Assembly: GCA_947469885.1 (NCBI GenBank)
Contig: CANIQT010000026.1
Span: 1 to 52,866, forward strand
Length of the DNA stretch: 52,866 nt
Reading direction: 5' to 3'
DNA from: Bacteroidota bacterium
Lineage (GTDB): Bacteria; Bacteroidota; Bacteroidia; 2-12-FULL-35-15
Shown: positions 43,944-52,802 of the stretch, piece after piece
How the letters are laid out: the number at the start of each line of letters is the position of its first letter
Position numbering within the stretch: the stretch's first letter is position 1
The notes under the pieces: model-generated
Told to the model about the DNA's origin: nothing
The model's input: the letters and a program-made list of their open reading frames with translations, nothing else
Database searches by the model: none
Translations under genes and position numbers: made by a program

Positions 43944-43972
43944 TTGTATTTATCTACATAAGTCTATCTTTG
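43944..43972 (+). promoter_or_regulatory. Promoter of acpP-fabF-rnc
   Basis: TTG at 43944-43946, an 18-bp spacer and TATCTTTG at 43965-43972 followed by CACCC; 30 nt to the acpP ATG. The best complete Bacteroidota promoter in the window. Confidence 0.8.
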
Positions 43973-44002
43973 CACCCAAATTAACCTTTAAACATTTTAA
44001 AA

Positions 44003-44239
44003 ATGTCAGACATTGCAACAAAAGTAAAAGCTATTATCGTTGATAAACTAGGAGTTGACGAAAAAGAAGTAACACCTACTGCTAGCTTTACAAATGATTT
44101 AGGTGCAGACTCATTGGATACTGTAGAGTTGATAATGGAGTTTGAAAAAGAATTCAACATTGCTATTCCGGACGACCAGGCTGAAAAGATTGGTACAGTT
44201 GGAGATGCAATTTCTTACATTGAAGCAAACGCAAAATAA
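44003..44239 (+). CDS. acpP: Acyl carrier protein
   Basis: 78 residues. The phosphopantetheine serine lies in [16 protein letters not shown] (Ser near 37), with the expected helices around it. It carries growing acyl chains in fatty-acid synthesis. Followed 18 nt later by fabF, the universal neighbour. Confidence 0.98.
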   Translation: MSDIATKVKAIIVDKLGVDEKEVTPTASFTNDLGADSLDTVELIMEFEKEFNIAIPDDQAEKIGTVGDAISYIEANAK

Positions 44240-44257
44240 TTCCAAAAGATTTATTTA

Positions 44258-45514
44258 ATGAAGTTAAGACGAGTAGTAGTTACAGGTCTTGGTGCTATCA
44301 CCCCTTTGGGTAATACTGTTTCCGATTATTGGAACAATCTTATCAATGGTGTTAGTGGGGCTGCGCCTATTACTCGTTTTGATGCTTCAAAGTTCAAAAC
44401 TCAATTTGCTTGCGAAGTAAAAGGGTTTAATCCCGAAGATTTTCTCGACCGCAAAGAAGCCCGTAAACTCGACCCGTTTTCTCAATACGGTTTGGTTTCG
44501 GCTATTCAGGCGGTAAAAGATGCGGGATTAGATGGCGAAAATGCTTTCGACCCCGACAGAGCAGGTGTTATTTGGGGTTCTGGTATTGGTGGTTTACAAA
44601 CTTTCCAGGACGAATGTTTTAATTTCGAAAAAGGTGACGGGACACCGAGGTTCAATCCTTTCTTTATCCCCAAAATGATAGCTGATATTTGTTCAGGTCA
44701 TATTTCAATACGTTTCGGAATGCGCGGACCTAACTTTACCACAGTTTCTGCTTGTGCATCGTCTACCAATTCCATGATTGATTCTGCGATCTATATTAAA
44801 TTAGGCAAAGCAGATGTTATGGTTACTGGTGGTTCAGAAGCAGCAGTGTGTGAAGCAGGTGTTGGTGGATTTAATGCCATGCACGCCCTCTCCACACGTA
44901 ACGATTCTCCTTCCACTGCTTCTCGTCCATTTGATTTAGACAGAGATGGTTTTGTCCTTGGAGAAGGAGCAGGCTGTTTGATTCTTGAGGAATTAGAACA
45001 TGCTTTAAAAAGAGGTGCAAAAATTTATGCAGAAGTAGTTGGTGGTGGAATGACTGCTGATGCCAACCACATTACCGCCCCTCATCCCGAAGGATTAGGT
45101 GCAAGAAATGTAATGCGTGCTGCTTTGCTGGATGCTGAAATGAATGCTGATGAAATAGATTATGTGAATGTACACGGCACTTCAACTCCTTTGGGTGATG
45201 TTGCAGAATCAAAAGCGATCATCTCTGTGTTTGGAGAAAGTGCTTATAAATTAAATATCAGTTCTACCAAATCCATGACAGGTCATTTACTTGGGGCTGC
45301 TGGTGCAATAGAAGCTATGGCTGCTATACTTGCTGTTAAACATGATATTATTCCTCCAACTATTAATCACTTTACTGACGACCTAGCGTTAGATAATAAA
45401 TTGAATTTTACTTTCGGTACTGCTCAAAAACGCATTGTTCGCGCTGCTCTTAGCAACACCTTTGGTTTTGGCGGGCACAATGCTTCTGTGATTGTAAAAA
45501 AATACACAGCATAA
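44258..45514 (+). CDS. fabF: 3-oxoacyl-ACP synthase II
   Basis: 418 residues, normal length. The Cys-His-His triad is intact: Cys in VSACASSTNSM (about 165), His in VHGTSTPLGD (about 306) and His in MTGHLLGAAGAIEAM (about 344). It elongates acyl-ACP by condensation with malonyl-ACP. Also contains GGMTADANHITAPHPEG. In operon with acpP and rnc. Confidence 0.98.
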   Translation: MKLRRVVVTGLGAITPLGNTVSDYWNNLINGVSGAAPITRFDASKFKTQFACEVKGFNPEDFLDRKEARKLDPFSQYGLVSAIQAVKDAGLDGENAFDPDRAGVIWGSGIGGLQTFQDECFNFEKGDGTPRFNPFFIPKMIADICSGHISIRFGMRGPNFTTVSACASSTNSMIDSAIYIKLGKADVMVTGGSEAAVCEAGVGGFNAMHALSTRNDSPSTASRPFDLDRDGFVLGEGAGCLILEELEHALKRGAKIYAEVVGGGMTADANHITAPHPEGLGARNVMRAALLDAEMNADEIDYVNVHGTSTPLGDVAESKAIISVFGESAYKLNISSTKSMTGHLLGAAGAIEAMAAILAVKHDIIPPTINHFTDDLALDNKLNFTFGTAQKRIVRAALSNTFGFGGHNASVIVKKYTA

Positions 45515-45523
45515 TTTTCCGGC

Positions 45524-46246
45524 TTGACCATTTTCAGAAAACCTTTACGAGTTCATTTTTCTCCCGATAAAAGTTTACACGAATCGCTTCGTAATATTTT
45601 AGGATTTTATCCAACCAACATTTCTCTTTACAAATCTGCTTTTCGTCACAGTTCGGTGGCTACACTTATTAAAGATGGAATAAAAGATAGTAACGAGCGG
45701 TTAGAGTTTTTAGGAGATTCAGTTATTGGTACAGTAGTAGCTGATTATCTTTTCAAAAAATTTCCTTTTAAAGATGAAGGTTTTTTAACCAAGATGCGCT
45801 CCAAAATGGTGAGCCGGAATCAGCACAATCACATTGCTTTAAAATTAGGATTGAATAAATTAATTGCAGCGAATAACGACCGCAACTCACATCCAAGCTC
45901 CATTAATGGAGATGCTTATGAAGCATTGATAGGTGCTATTTATCTTGATAAAGGTTTTGACTTTGCTCAACATTTTATGCTGACCCGAATTTTTAATGTT
46001 CATATAGATATGGACGAACTGGAAACAAAAGAAGTAGATTTCAAAAGTAAATTTATCGAATGGGCACAAAAAGAAAAAAAGGACTTCCGCTTCGAAACCA
46101 TTAAGGATGGCAATTCTTCAAACGATAAACAATTTTTACTAAAACTAATGGTGGATGATAAAGTAATGGGAACTGCTCAGCACTTCTCTAAAAAACGCGC
46201 TGAACAACTTGCTGCTGAAGAAGCTTGCGGTAGTCTAGAATTATAA
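45524..46246 (+). CDS. rnc: Ribonuclease III
   Basis: 240 residues from a TTG start 9 nt after the fabF stop; no ATG is suitably placed, and TTG gives a family-like N-terminus (MTIFRKPLRVHFSPDK). It cleaves double-stranded RNA in rRNA and mRNA processing. The signature NERLEFLGDSVIGTVVADYL and GDAYEALIGAIYLDKG carry the catalytic Glu/Asp. The double-stranded RNA-binding domain fills the last 70 residues (DFKSKFIEWAQKEKKDFRFE, KRAEQLAAEEAC). Confidence 0.95.
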   Translation: MTIFRKPLRVHFSPDKSLHESLRNILGFYPTNISLYKSAFRHSSVATLIKDGIKDSNERLEFLGDSVIGTVVADYLFKKFPFKDEGFLTKMRSKMVSRNQHNHIALKLGLNKLIAANNDRNSHPSSINGDAYEALIGAIYLDKGFDFAQHFMLTRIFNVHIDMDELETKEVDFKSKFIEWAQKEKKDFRFETIKDGNSSNDKQFLLKLMVDDKVMGTAQHFSKKRAEQLAAEEACGSLEL

Positions 46247-46248
46247 AA

Positions 46249-47511
46249 TTATTTTTCCCCCAGCAACTTCTCCACAAACTTTGTCGTTTCTTCTTCCTGT
46301 TTAATATAACTGTCACCTGTTGCAGGTCCGTAATATCCCGTATATATTTTTCTAACGTCTCCTTTCTTGTCAATATAAATTGTTGTAGGAAATGCCATTA
46401 CTTTATTCAGCATGGGCAAAGCTTCTGAAGCCTGTTGAGCCCCTGTTTTCATAGTAATCAAAAAATCGTATTTAGCATCGAACTTTGCTTTTACCCTTGA
46501 AACCCTTGATACTGCTTTATTAAAATCATCCGTTCGCTCGAACGCAAGGCCAATTATTTCCAAACCTTTTGATTTGTATTTATCATAAAAGGGAGCAAGA
46601 AATTTTGTTTCGTCCATACAGTTAGGGCACCAGGTTCCCATCAATTGAAGAATCACTACTTTGTTTTTATACTTCTCATCTGATAATGAAATTTGTTTCC
46701 CTTCCAGATTTTTGAAACTAAAATCAACTTTTGTAAAGCCAGGTTTTAAGTAAGTCAAAGAATCAGGATTTCGCAATTGAAACTTTTCATTTCGTTTGGC
46801 TATCCATGTTTCATGACCATGGGCACTGGAATAAAAATCTCCTTTTAATATGTCTTTGTTCTTATCTAATTTTGCTTTAAACAAAAAAGCATGAACACCA
46901 TCAAAGCAAGAAAGATAGAAATCATTGTTTGCCATAATGCCTTCCAGATATCGGTAATCGCCTGTCTCGGTTATAAAGGTTCCGGTAAGTTTACTTCCCT
47001 GAACTACATTTAACTGTTTGAATTCACCGATTGACTTATAACTATCAGGTGTTCCGGGTTCAAACTCCACCTCCCATTTGCCTGTTACTACTGGTTCATA
47101 ATTAGTCCAGTATTTTATTTCAAATCTGTTTTTGTTTCCATAATATGCTTTGAATTTAAGAACGTTTTTGTCTTTTCTATTGTGATTTATCCAAACACCT
47201 TTTAATGAATCACCATCACTTTTTAGTTTGAATTCAGAATCAAACACTGGCATTCTTATAAAAACAGAATCGCCCTGAATAACAATTTCATTGGCTGTTA
47301 TCTTTTCTTCAGCATTAGTAAATACCACCGAGTAAATATCCAAATCAGATTTTACTTCAAAATTAAATGGCAATTGAGTGGTATCATTTAATGTAAGTAT
47401 TCCACGCCAAATACCTATTCTTAATTTGTTTTGTGCAAAACCATAATTAAAAAACAAAAGCGAAGCAATTAGTATTGCTCCGCTTTTGAATTTGATATTT
47501 TTTAGAATCAT
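46249..47511 (-). CDS. Exported TlpA-type thioredoxin-like protein
   Basis: 420 residues. Signal peptide 1-26. An N-terminal beta domain (about 30-250) typical of Bacteroidota TlpA relatives precedes a thioredoxin fold with the redox motif GTWCPNCMDET (Cys near 295) and cis-Pro segment AFPTTIYIDKKGDVR. It is a periplasmic thiol-disulfide reductase. Directly abuts the ALDH gene (starts where that stops), so the two are probably cotranscribed, although their functions are not obviously linked. Confidence 0.9.
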   Translation of the reverse strand: MILKNIKFKSGAILIASLLFFNYGFAQNKLRIGIWRGILTLNDTTQLPFNFEVKSDLDIYSVVFTNAEEKITANEIVIQGDSVFIRMPVFDSEFKLKSDGDSLKGVWINHNRKDKNVLKFKAYYGNKNRFEIKYWTNYEPVVTGKWEVEFEPGTPDSYKSIGEFKQLNVVQGSKLTGTFITETGDYRYLEGIMANNDFYLSCFDGVHAFLFKAKLDKNKDILKGDFYSSAHGHETWIAKRNEKFQLRNPDSLTYLKPGFTKVDFSFKNLEGKQISLSDEKYKNKVVILQLMGTWCPNCMDETKFLAPFYDKYKSKGLEIIGLAFERTDDFNKAVSRVSRVKAKFDAKYDFLITMKTGAQQASEALPMLNKVMAFPTTIYIDKKGDVRKIYTGYYGPATGDSYIKQEEETTKFVEKLLGEK

Positions 47512-49068
47512 TTATATGTGAAAATTAATTCCCTGCGCTAATGGCAACTGTGTTCCGTAATTAATGGTGTTAGTTTGTCTGCGCATATATGCTTTCCAGG
47601 CATCCGAACCCGACTCGCGACCACCACCTGTTTCTTTTTCTCCTCCAAATGCTCCTCCAATTTCTGCTCCTGAAGTGCCAATGTTAACATTTGCAATGCC
47701 ACAATCGGAACCAGATTGAGAAAGAAATAATTCCATCTCGCGCATGTTGTTAGTGAATAAAGAAGACGACAATCCTTGCGGAACATTGTTCTGCATTGCA
47801 ATTGCTTCTTCAATGGTTTTATATTTCATCACATATAATATAGGTGCAAAGGTTTCTTCCTGCACAATATGATATTCATTTTTTGCTTCAATGATACATG
47901 GCTTCACATAACAACCGCTTTCAAAGCCTTCGCCTGCAACCACACCCCCATCAACTATTACTTTTCCTCCTTCTGCTTTTGCCTTATTAATAGCGTTCAG
48001 ATAATCTTCTGTTGCTTTTTTGTCAATCAATGGTCCAACGTGATTGTTTGAATCCAATGGATTTCCAATCTTCAACTGACCATATGCTTTTTTCAACACA
48101 TCAATTGTTTTATCATAAATACTTTCGTGAATAATTAATCTTCTGGTGGTGGTGCATCTTTGTCCAGCTGTACCAACAGCACCAAATACTGCCCCGGTCA
48201 ATACCATTTTTAAATCTGCATGTTCAGAAACAATGATGGCATTGTTACCGCCTAATTCCAAAATGCTTCTTCCGAAACGTTGTGAGGTAGCTGCTGCTAC
48301 TATTTTACCGATTCGTGTTGAACCTGTAAACGAAATCATCGGAACACGTTTATCGTTATTCATTAAATCACCAACAGGATTGCCGATCAATACACAACTT
48401 ACTCCTTCGGGAACATTGTTTTTCTTTAAAACATCTCCAATAATATTCTGACAAGCTATTGCACATAATGCGGTTTTTGAACTAGGTTTCCAAACACACA
48501 CATCTCCACACACCCATGCCAACGCAGCATTCCAACTCCATACGGCAACAGGGAAATTAAATGCAGATATAATTCCTACTATTCCTAATGGATGCCATTG
48601 TTCGTACATGCGGTGCATCGGGCGTTCGCTGTGCATGGTTAAGCCATATAACTGGCGGGAAAGACCTACCGCAAAATCGCAGATATCAATCATTTCCTGC
48701 ACTTCTCCCAACCCTTCCTGCAAACTTTTTCCCATTTCGTAAGAAACTAATTTACCTAGCGGCTCTTTGTATTCTCTTAATTTATCACCTATCTGCCGAA
48801 CTATTTCTCCACGTTTTGGAGCGGGCATCATTCGCCAAACTTTAAAAGCTTCTTCTGCAGTTTTCATTACCTGCTCATACTCTGCTGCTGAAGCGGTGTT
48901 GATACTGCCTATTAAATTTCCATCAACCGGAGAATAGGAATCAATTTTTGCTCCTGTAGTAGTAATGTGCTTTGTTCCTGTGGAAGCACCGTAATTGTTT
49001 TGTTTAATTCCTAATTGTTTTAATACTTCTTCTATTCCAAAAGTATTTGCTGTTAATGTTTCTGACAT
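47512..49068 (-). CDS. Aldehyde dehydrogenase, ALDH7/aminoadipate-semialdehyde type
   Basis: 518 residues. NAD-binding GSTRIGK, the general base Glu in LELGGNNAI (about 267) and the nucleophilic Cys in GTAGQRCTTTRR (about 304) are all present. The family-level similarity (EQWHPLGIVGIISAFNFPVA, KPSSKTAL, GGAFGGEKETGGGRESGSDA) points to ALDH7 (antiquitin/AmaB), which oxidises alpha-aminoadipic semialdehyde in lysine breakdown. Substrate assignment is from memory of motif patterns. Confidence 0.92.
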   Translation of the reverse strand: MSETLTANTFGIEEVLKQLGIKQNNYGASTGTKHITTTGAKIDSYSPVDGNLIGSINTASAAEYEQVMKTAEEAFKVWRMMPAPKRGEIVRQIGDKLREYKEPLGKLVSYEMGKSLQEGLGEVQEMIDICDFAVGLSRQLYGLTMHSERPMHRMYEQWHPLGIVGIISAFNFPVAVWSWNAALAWVCGDVCVWKPSSKTALCAIACQNIIGDVLKKNNVPEGVSCVLIGNPVGDLMNNDKRVPMISFTGSTRIGKIVAAATSQRFGRSILELGGNNAIIVSEHADLKMVLTGAVFGAVGTAGQRCTTTRRLIIHESIYDKTIDVLKKAYGQLKIGNPLDSNNHVGPLIDKKATEDYLNAINKAKAEGGKVIVDGGVVAGEGFESGCYVKPCIIEAKNEYHIVQEETFAPILYVMKYKTIEEAIAMQNNVPQGLSSSLFTNNMREMELFLSQSGSDCGIANVNIGTSGAEIGGAFGGEKETGGGRESGSDAWKAYMRRQTNTINYGTQLPLAQGINFHI

Positions 49069-49069
49069 T

Positions 49070-49156
49070 TTAGTTGTTGGTTGTTAGTTGTCGGTTGTCG
49101 GTTGTTAGTTGTTGGTTATGGATTATCTAACAACCAACAACTAATAACGAATAACT
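49070..49156. repeat. Heptamer tract (TTAGTTG) with inverted partner
   Basis: Eight 7-mers from 49070 to 49125 (TTAGTTG, TTGGTTG, TTAGTTG, TCGGTTG, TCGGTTG, TTAGTTG, TTGGTTA, TGGATTA), then the complementary CTAACAACCAACAACTAAT (49127 on), forming a hairpin between the T9SS gene and the ALDH gene. TTAGTTG is the complement of the CAACTAA unit in the sorting domains at 9782 and 11872. Confidence 0.85.
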
Positions 49157-50240
49157 ATTTTATAATTACTTTTTTCGTTTCTTCTGAATTATTACTATTT
49201 AATTTCAAAAGATAATTACCTGCTGAAAGACCTGTTTTATCAAGCTGTACAAAATGTTTGCCTTTCGATTGATTTTCTTCTACAATTGTTTTTACCAATT
49301 GTCCTTTTACATCAAACAATTGAATACTCACTTTTCCATCAGCATTTATTTCATAATTAATTTCTGCTCTTTCACCAACGGGATTAGGACTTACCATTAA
49401 ATTATAATTACTGCTAGCTATTTCATCAACACCAATTGATGTTCCGAAATAATAATATTGAGTATTATTTAATGACCCTGTATTAGTTACGCCAAGTGTA
49501 TCCGTTAGAACATTATAAAAAATTTCGGCAGGACTTGTTAGACCTGTCACCACTGTAGTAGGAGATGTGAAGGTACTGGTGTAGCGTGTTATTTTATTAC
49601 CCGTCCATGAGGAAATATAATAATTTCCTGATTGGTCTTGAGTAACACCATCACAGTTTCCAAGTGTAGAAGTTAGAATGGTTGTAATTGCTCCTGTTGT
49701 AACATCCATTGCTTTAATTGGAGCGGATGCTCCCCAACTTACAATTACGCAACGATTATTCGGAGCATCATATAATATTCCATTTGGTTGTTGTGAACCA
49801 ACTGCGCCCCCAGTGGATGCAACAAAAATGCTCCAAGCCCTTGTGGCAATATTTACTCTATATATTTTATTTGTCGAAAAATCTGTTGCATATAAATAAT
49901 TACTATCGTGGGTTAACCCATTCAAAAAAGTTGCCCCCATTGAGATAGTAGCTATTGCTGCTCCGGTATTTAAATTAAATAATTTGATATTTGCTCCGGC
50001 ATTTACATAAAGGGTATCGTTTACTATCTCTATTCCATGTGGACCGCCCGAACATGGTGCAAAAACAGTTACTACTCCGTTCGTACTATTTCGAGCAAGT
50101 ATATTGTTTCCACTATTATTGGCTATGAGCCAGCGATTATTTGCATAATCAAATTCAATGCTTTCGGGCGAATTGTAAGCTTGCGCAAATGTTGTAGCTG
50201 AAAATAAAACGCCAGAAATAAGTGTAAAGATTTTTTTCAT
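49155..50240 (-). CDS. SMP-30/NHL-like propeller protein with T9SS type A domain
   Basis: 361 residues. Signal peptide 1-19 (ends TFAQ). Residues 20-270 are propeller strands (SPESIEFDYANNRWLIANN, GGPHGIEIVNDTLYVNAG, HDSNYLYATDFSTNKIYRVN, DGVTQDQSGNYYISSWTGN) like SMP-30/gluconolactonase or NHL repeats; no metal-site set could be assigned. The C-terminal T9SS signal is at about 280-361 (LMVSPNPVGERAEI, IQLFDVKGQLVKTI, AGNYLLKL). It follows the metal-binding lipoprotein gene by 14 nt. Confidence 0.88.
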   Translation of the reverse strand: MKKIFTLISGVLFSATTFAQAYNSPESIEFDYANNRWLIANNSGNNILARNSTNGVVTVFAPCSGGPHGIEIVNDTLYVNAGANIKLFNLNTGAAIATISMGATFLNGLTHDSNYLYATDFSTNKIYRVNIATRAWSIFVASTGGAVGSQQPNGILYDAPNNRCVIVSWGASAPIKAMDVTTGAITTILTSTLGNCDGVTQDQSGNYYISSWTGNKITRYTSTFTSPTTVVTGLTSPAEIFYNVLTDTLGVTNTGSLNNTQYYYFGTSIGVDEIASSNYNLMVSPNPVGERAEINYEINADGKVSIQLFDVKGQLVKTIVEENQSKGKHFVQLDKTGLSAGNYLLKLNSNNSEETKKVIIK

Positions 50241-50254
50241 ATTTGTTTTTGTTT

Positions 50255-50458
50255 TTAGGTTTTAATTACTTTTTCTAATTCCATGCCGCAAACGGGGCAG
50301 GTTCCGGGTTTGTCGTAGGTTTGTCCGTTGTTGCATTTCATAGGACATTCATATACATCTGTGTTTACTTCTGACGAAGGTTTTTCTTTTTTTGTTTCGC
50401 TATTGCAACTAACGATGGTTGTGGTTGCAAGGAAAATTAATAATATAAATTTATTCAT
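50255..50458 (-). CDS. Heavy-metal-binding-domain lipoprotein
   Basis: 67 residues. Signal MNKFILLIFLATTTIVSC with lipobox Cys-18. Residues 35-65 form the small heavy-metal-binding domain: YECPMKCNNGQTYDKPGTCP then VCGMELEKV, with four cysteines and two methionines suited to Cu or similar metals. Such domains also occur in CusB-type efflux proteins. Co-directional with, and 14 nt before, the propeller gene. Confidence 0.88.
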   Translation of the reverse strand: MNKFILLIFLATTTIVSCNSETKKEKPSSEVNTDVYECPMKCNNGQTYDKPGTCPVCGMELEKVIKT

Positions 50459-50474
50459 TTTGTAAGAATTTCGA

Positions 50475-50610
50475 GGTTACAAATAAACGAATCTAAACTA
50501 ATTTACTAAACGTGTATGTTTTTGATTTCGAAAATTCGTTTGATTTGTTTATTGGTAACCGTTTTGATTTCGTATATCCGTTTTGATTCGTTTATTGGTA
50601 ACCGGTAACC
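50475..50610. repeat. Inverted repeat left of sod
   Basis: GGTTACAAATAAACGAATC (50475 on) pairs with GATTTGTTTATTGGTAACC (50542-50560); a further half-copy GATTCGTTTATTGGTAACC follows (50585-50603), ending in a doubled GGTAACC. It is the same sequence family as 51390-51479 on the other side of the sod gene. Confidence 0.8.
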
Positions 50611-50612
50611 TA

Positions 50613-51374
50613 TTACGTCATTTCAAATCGTTGTCCTGCTCCTTCCCAATCAATTACATTCCAAAAAGAAAAAATATAATCTGCCCTCCGGTTTTGATTT
50701 TTTAAATAATACGCATGTTCCCACACATCAAGCGCAATGATTGGTTTTCCTTTTATTTCCACACTATCCAGTTTCATCAATGGATTGTCCTGATTGGTTG
50801 TGGAGCCTATTGAAAGTTTTCCTTTGTTGCTCACTAACCATGCCCAGCCCGAGCCAAAACGTTTGGTAGCTGCTTCGGTAAATTGTTTTTTAAAATTTTC
50901 GAACGAAATAAAATCAGCATTTATTGCTTCTGCCAATTTGCCTGTAGGAATGCCTCCTCCATGCTGTTTCATGTTTCTCCAAAAAAAAGTATGATTGTAA
51001 TGTCCGCCAGCATTGTTACGAATTGCAGGAGGCAATTTATCTACGTTTGCAAAAATATCATCTAAGTCGGAAAGTGTTGCTACCGTTTTTGCATCAAGTG
51101 CTTCAAATGCTTTGTTGAGGTTGGTTACATACCCTTGATGATGTTTTGAATAATGAATTTCCATCGTTAACTTATCTATGTGAGGCTCCAAAGCATCATA
51201 TTCGTAAGGCAATTTGGCAAGCGAAAATTTTCCTCCTTCAGGAGTAATCATTTCTTTTTCCAAAAAATCAGTGGTAGCCAAAGCTTTGTTGGCAAATGAA
51301 GATGCAGCAATAGTGCCTAATGCAAGCGCTGCTGTTTTTTTAATAAAGTCTCTGCGTGAGTTTTCGTTTTTCAT
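50613..51374 (-). CDS. Tat-exported Fe/Mn superoxide dismutase
   Basis: 253 residues. A twin-arginine signal opens the protein (NSRRDFIKKTAALALGTIAA), so it is exported folded; cytoplasmic SODs are about 200 residues. The metal ligands fit the Fe/Mn family: His in MEIHYSKHHQGYV, His in GGHYNHTFFW, and Asp and His in ALDVWEHAYYLKNQNRR. It converts superoxide to peroxide and oxygen in the envelope. Flanked on both sides by related inverted repeats. Confidence 0.93.
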   Translation of the reverse strand: MKNENSRRDFIKKTAALALGTIAASSFANKALATTDFLEKEMITPEGGKFSLAKLPYEYDALEPHIDKLTMEIHYSKHHQGYVTNLNKAFEALDAKTVATLSDLDDIFANVDKLPPAIRNNAGGHYNHTFFWRNMKQHGGGIPTGKLAEAINADFISFENFKKQFTEAATKRFGSGWAWLVSNKGKLSIGSTTNQDNPLMKLDSVEIKGKPIIALDVWEHAYYLKNQNRRADYIFSFWNVIDWEGAGQRFEMT

Positions 51375-51389
51375 ATTTTATAATTTTAT

Positions 51390-51479
51390 GGTTACCAATA
51401 AACGAATCAAAACTAATCTACGAAATCAAACCAATACGCACTATTTAGTAAATTAGTTTTGATTCGTTTATTAGTAACC
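51390..51479. repeat. Inverted repeat right of sod
   Basis: GGTTACCAATAAACGAATCA plus AAACTAAT (51390 on) mirrors ATTAGTTTTGATTCGTTTAT plus TAGTAACC (to 51479), arms of about 33 bp with few mismatches and a central spacer of about 24 bp. It lies in the 5' region of the sod gene. Confidence 0.85.
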
Positions 51480-51483
51480 GTTG

Positions 51484-51987
51484 TTAAACAAAATTTATTA
51501 GCACCTGATTTTTCTCAACTGCCATGCCTTTCTTCACGTGTATTTTTTTTATCACACCATCGGTTGGCGATTTAATATTATTTTCCATTTTCATGGCTTC
51601 CAATACCAAAATGGCATCTCCTTTTTTTACTGTATCTCCTTCTGCAATCTTTACTTCTACTACCAATCCCGGCATTGGTGCTTTTATTTCATTTACTTTT
51701 TTTGATGCCATTGAGTCTAACCCAAGACTTTGCAACAGCTCGTCAAACTTATCTTTTACCGAGAGTGAATATTTATTTCCATTGACAGAAATAACAAAAC
51801 TTTTTTCTTTTACATCTGCTTTCACCACTTCCACGTTATACGATTTGTTGTCTTTAATAACATGAAAACTTCCATCCTTCACTTTCAGCACATCCCATTG
51901 AAAAGCATTGCCATCAATGGTTCCACTTGATGCGTTTTCAAACTCTACCACATGTTCGTGTTTGTTATTTACTTTTACCTTGAGCAT
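51484..51987 (-). CDS. Biotin carboxyl carrier protein subunit
   Basis: 167 residues. The C-terminal biotinyl domain (about 95-167) has the lysine acceptor in VLEAMKMENNIKSP and the KAPMPGLVVEVKI strand. The N-terminal 90 residues are the small beta domain seen in acyl-CoA carboxylase carrier subunits of Bacteroidota (propionyl/methylmalonyl or acetyl type). The carboxylase partners are not in the window, so the substrate is undetermined. Confidence 0.9.
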   Translation of the reverse strand: MLKVKVNNKHEHVVEFENASSGTIDGNAFQWDVLKVKDGSFHVIKDNKSYNVEVVKADVKEKSFVISVNGNKYSLSVKDKFDELLQSLGLDSMASKKVNEIKAPMPGLVVEVKIAEGDTVKKGDAILVLEAMKMENNIKSPTDGVIKKIHVKKGMAVEKNQVLINFV

Positions 51988-52044
51988 TAAAAATTATTTT
52001 TTTAAAAGAGTCGTAAAGGTAATTATTTTTTTGATGCGGATTTT

Positions 52045-52743
52045 TTATTCTCCTACCTGCCTTGTCACCGTCACTGTTATTTCCTCGCTCCAATGCCCAA
52101 CTGGTTGGTCTTTGTAAATATAAATGGCTTTATATTTCCAGATAGCCGCTTCGCCCATAGTGGGTAATTTCGAGTCGTCTTTATATTTCGGAAGAGTGGC
52201 AGTGGCAAACATAGTCCACCCGGTTCCAGTATTTTTCCATATTTGAATTCCGTCATATTTTCCTCTTTTATATTTAATAATTGGAATTTCACCCACCACC
52301 TCCACTTTCAATTTTGGTTGCCCAGCATCCAAATCGAAATGAGGACGAACTGCTTCAATTCCCATAGCTGCCCCTACACTTTTATCATAATTTTTAGAAC
52401 TTTTTATTTTTTTCACCAATTTAGAAAACCGGAACTGTATGTTTGGTTTCACAGCAGGAGGTGGCGAGTCAGGAGTTGGTGGTGGATTAAAACTTAAATC
52501 AATATTTTTATTGGTTCCTTTTCGCGCACTTTGCTTAAACAATGTAAGCGCTTGCGCATAATTTTTATATAAAAGGGCGGTTTTTATTACCCAATTATAA
52601 TAAAGTGCATCGGCTTTTATGCTGTTTACTTCTGATGGAGTTACTCCCAAGCCTGTAGCATAATCATCAATGCGCTCGGCAAATACTTTTAGTTGCTCAT
52701 TAAAGTCTATATCTGTTTTTTGAATAAAAGTGATAGCTGGCAT
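52045..52743 (-). CDS. Hypothetical protein with Fn3-like C-terminus
   Basis: 232 residues, no signal peptide. The N-terminal half (MPAITFIQKTDIDFNEQLKV, YATGLGVTPSEVNSIKADAL, YNWVIKTALLYKNYAQALTL) is helical. A Pro-rich linker (FNPPPTPDSPPPAVKP, about 105-120) leads to a beta C-terminus with IIKYKRGKYDGIQIWKNTG, AIWKYKAIYIYKDQPVGHWS and VTVTVTRQ. The layout is that of an unnamed Bacteroidota family. The final strands resemble those of the protein at 6537. Confidence 0.75.
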   Translation of the reverse strand: MPAITFIQKTDIDFNEQLKVFAERIDDYATGLGVTPSEVNSIKADALYYNWVIKTALLYKNYAQALTLFKQSARKGTNKNIDLSFNPPPTPDSPPPAVKPNIQFRFSKLVKKIKSSKNYDKSVGAAMGIEAVRPHFDLDAGQPKLKVEVVGEIPIIKYKRGKYDGIQIWKNTGTGWTMFATATLPKYKDDSKLPTMGEAAIWKYKAIYIYKDQPVGHWSEEITVTVTRQVGE

Positions 52744-52794
52744 GGTTAATTATATTGGTTGATTAATAGATAATGTGTTTCCGAAATCATTGCA

Positions 52795-52802
52795 CAAAGG
52801 TA
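52795..52802 (-). promoter_or_regulatory. -7 box for the gene at 52743
   Basis: Minus-strand TACCTTTG followed by TGC, an exact TAnnTTTG, giving a leader of about 45 nt. Nothing else is seen between 52744 and the window end. Confidence 0.6.
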
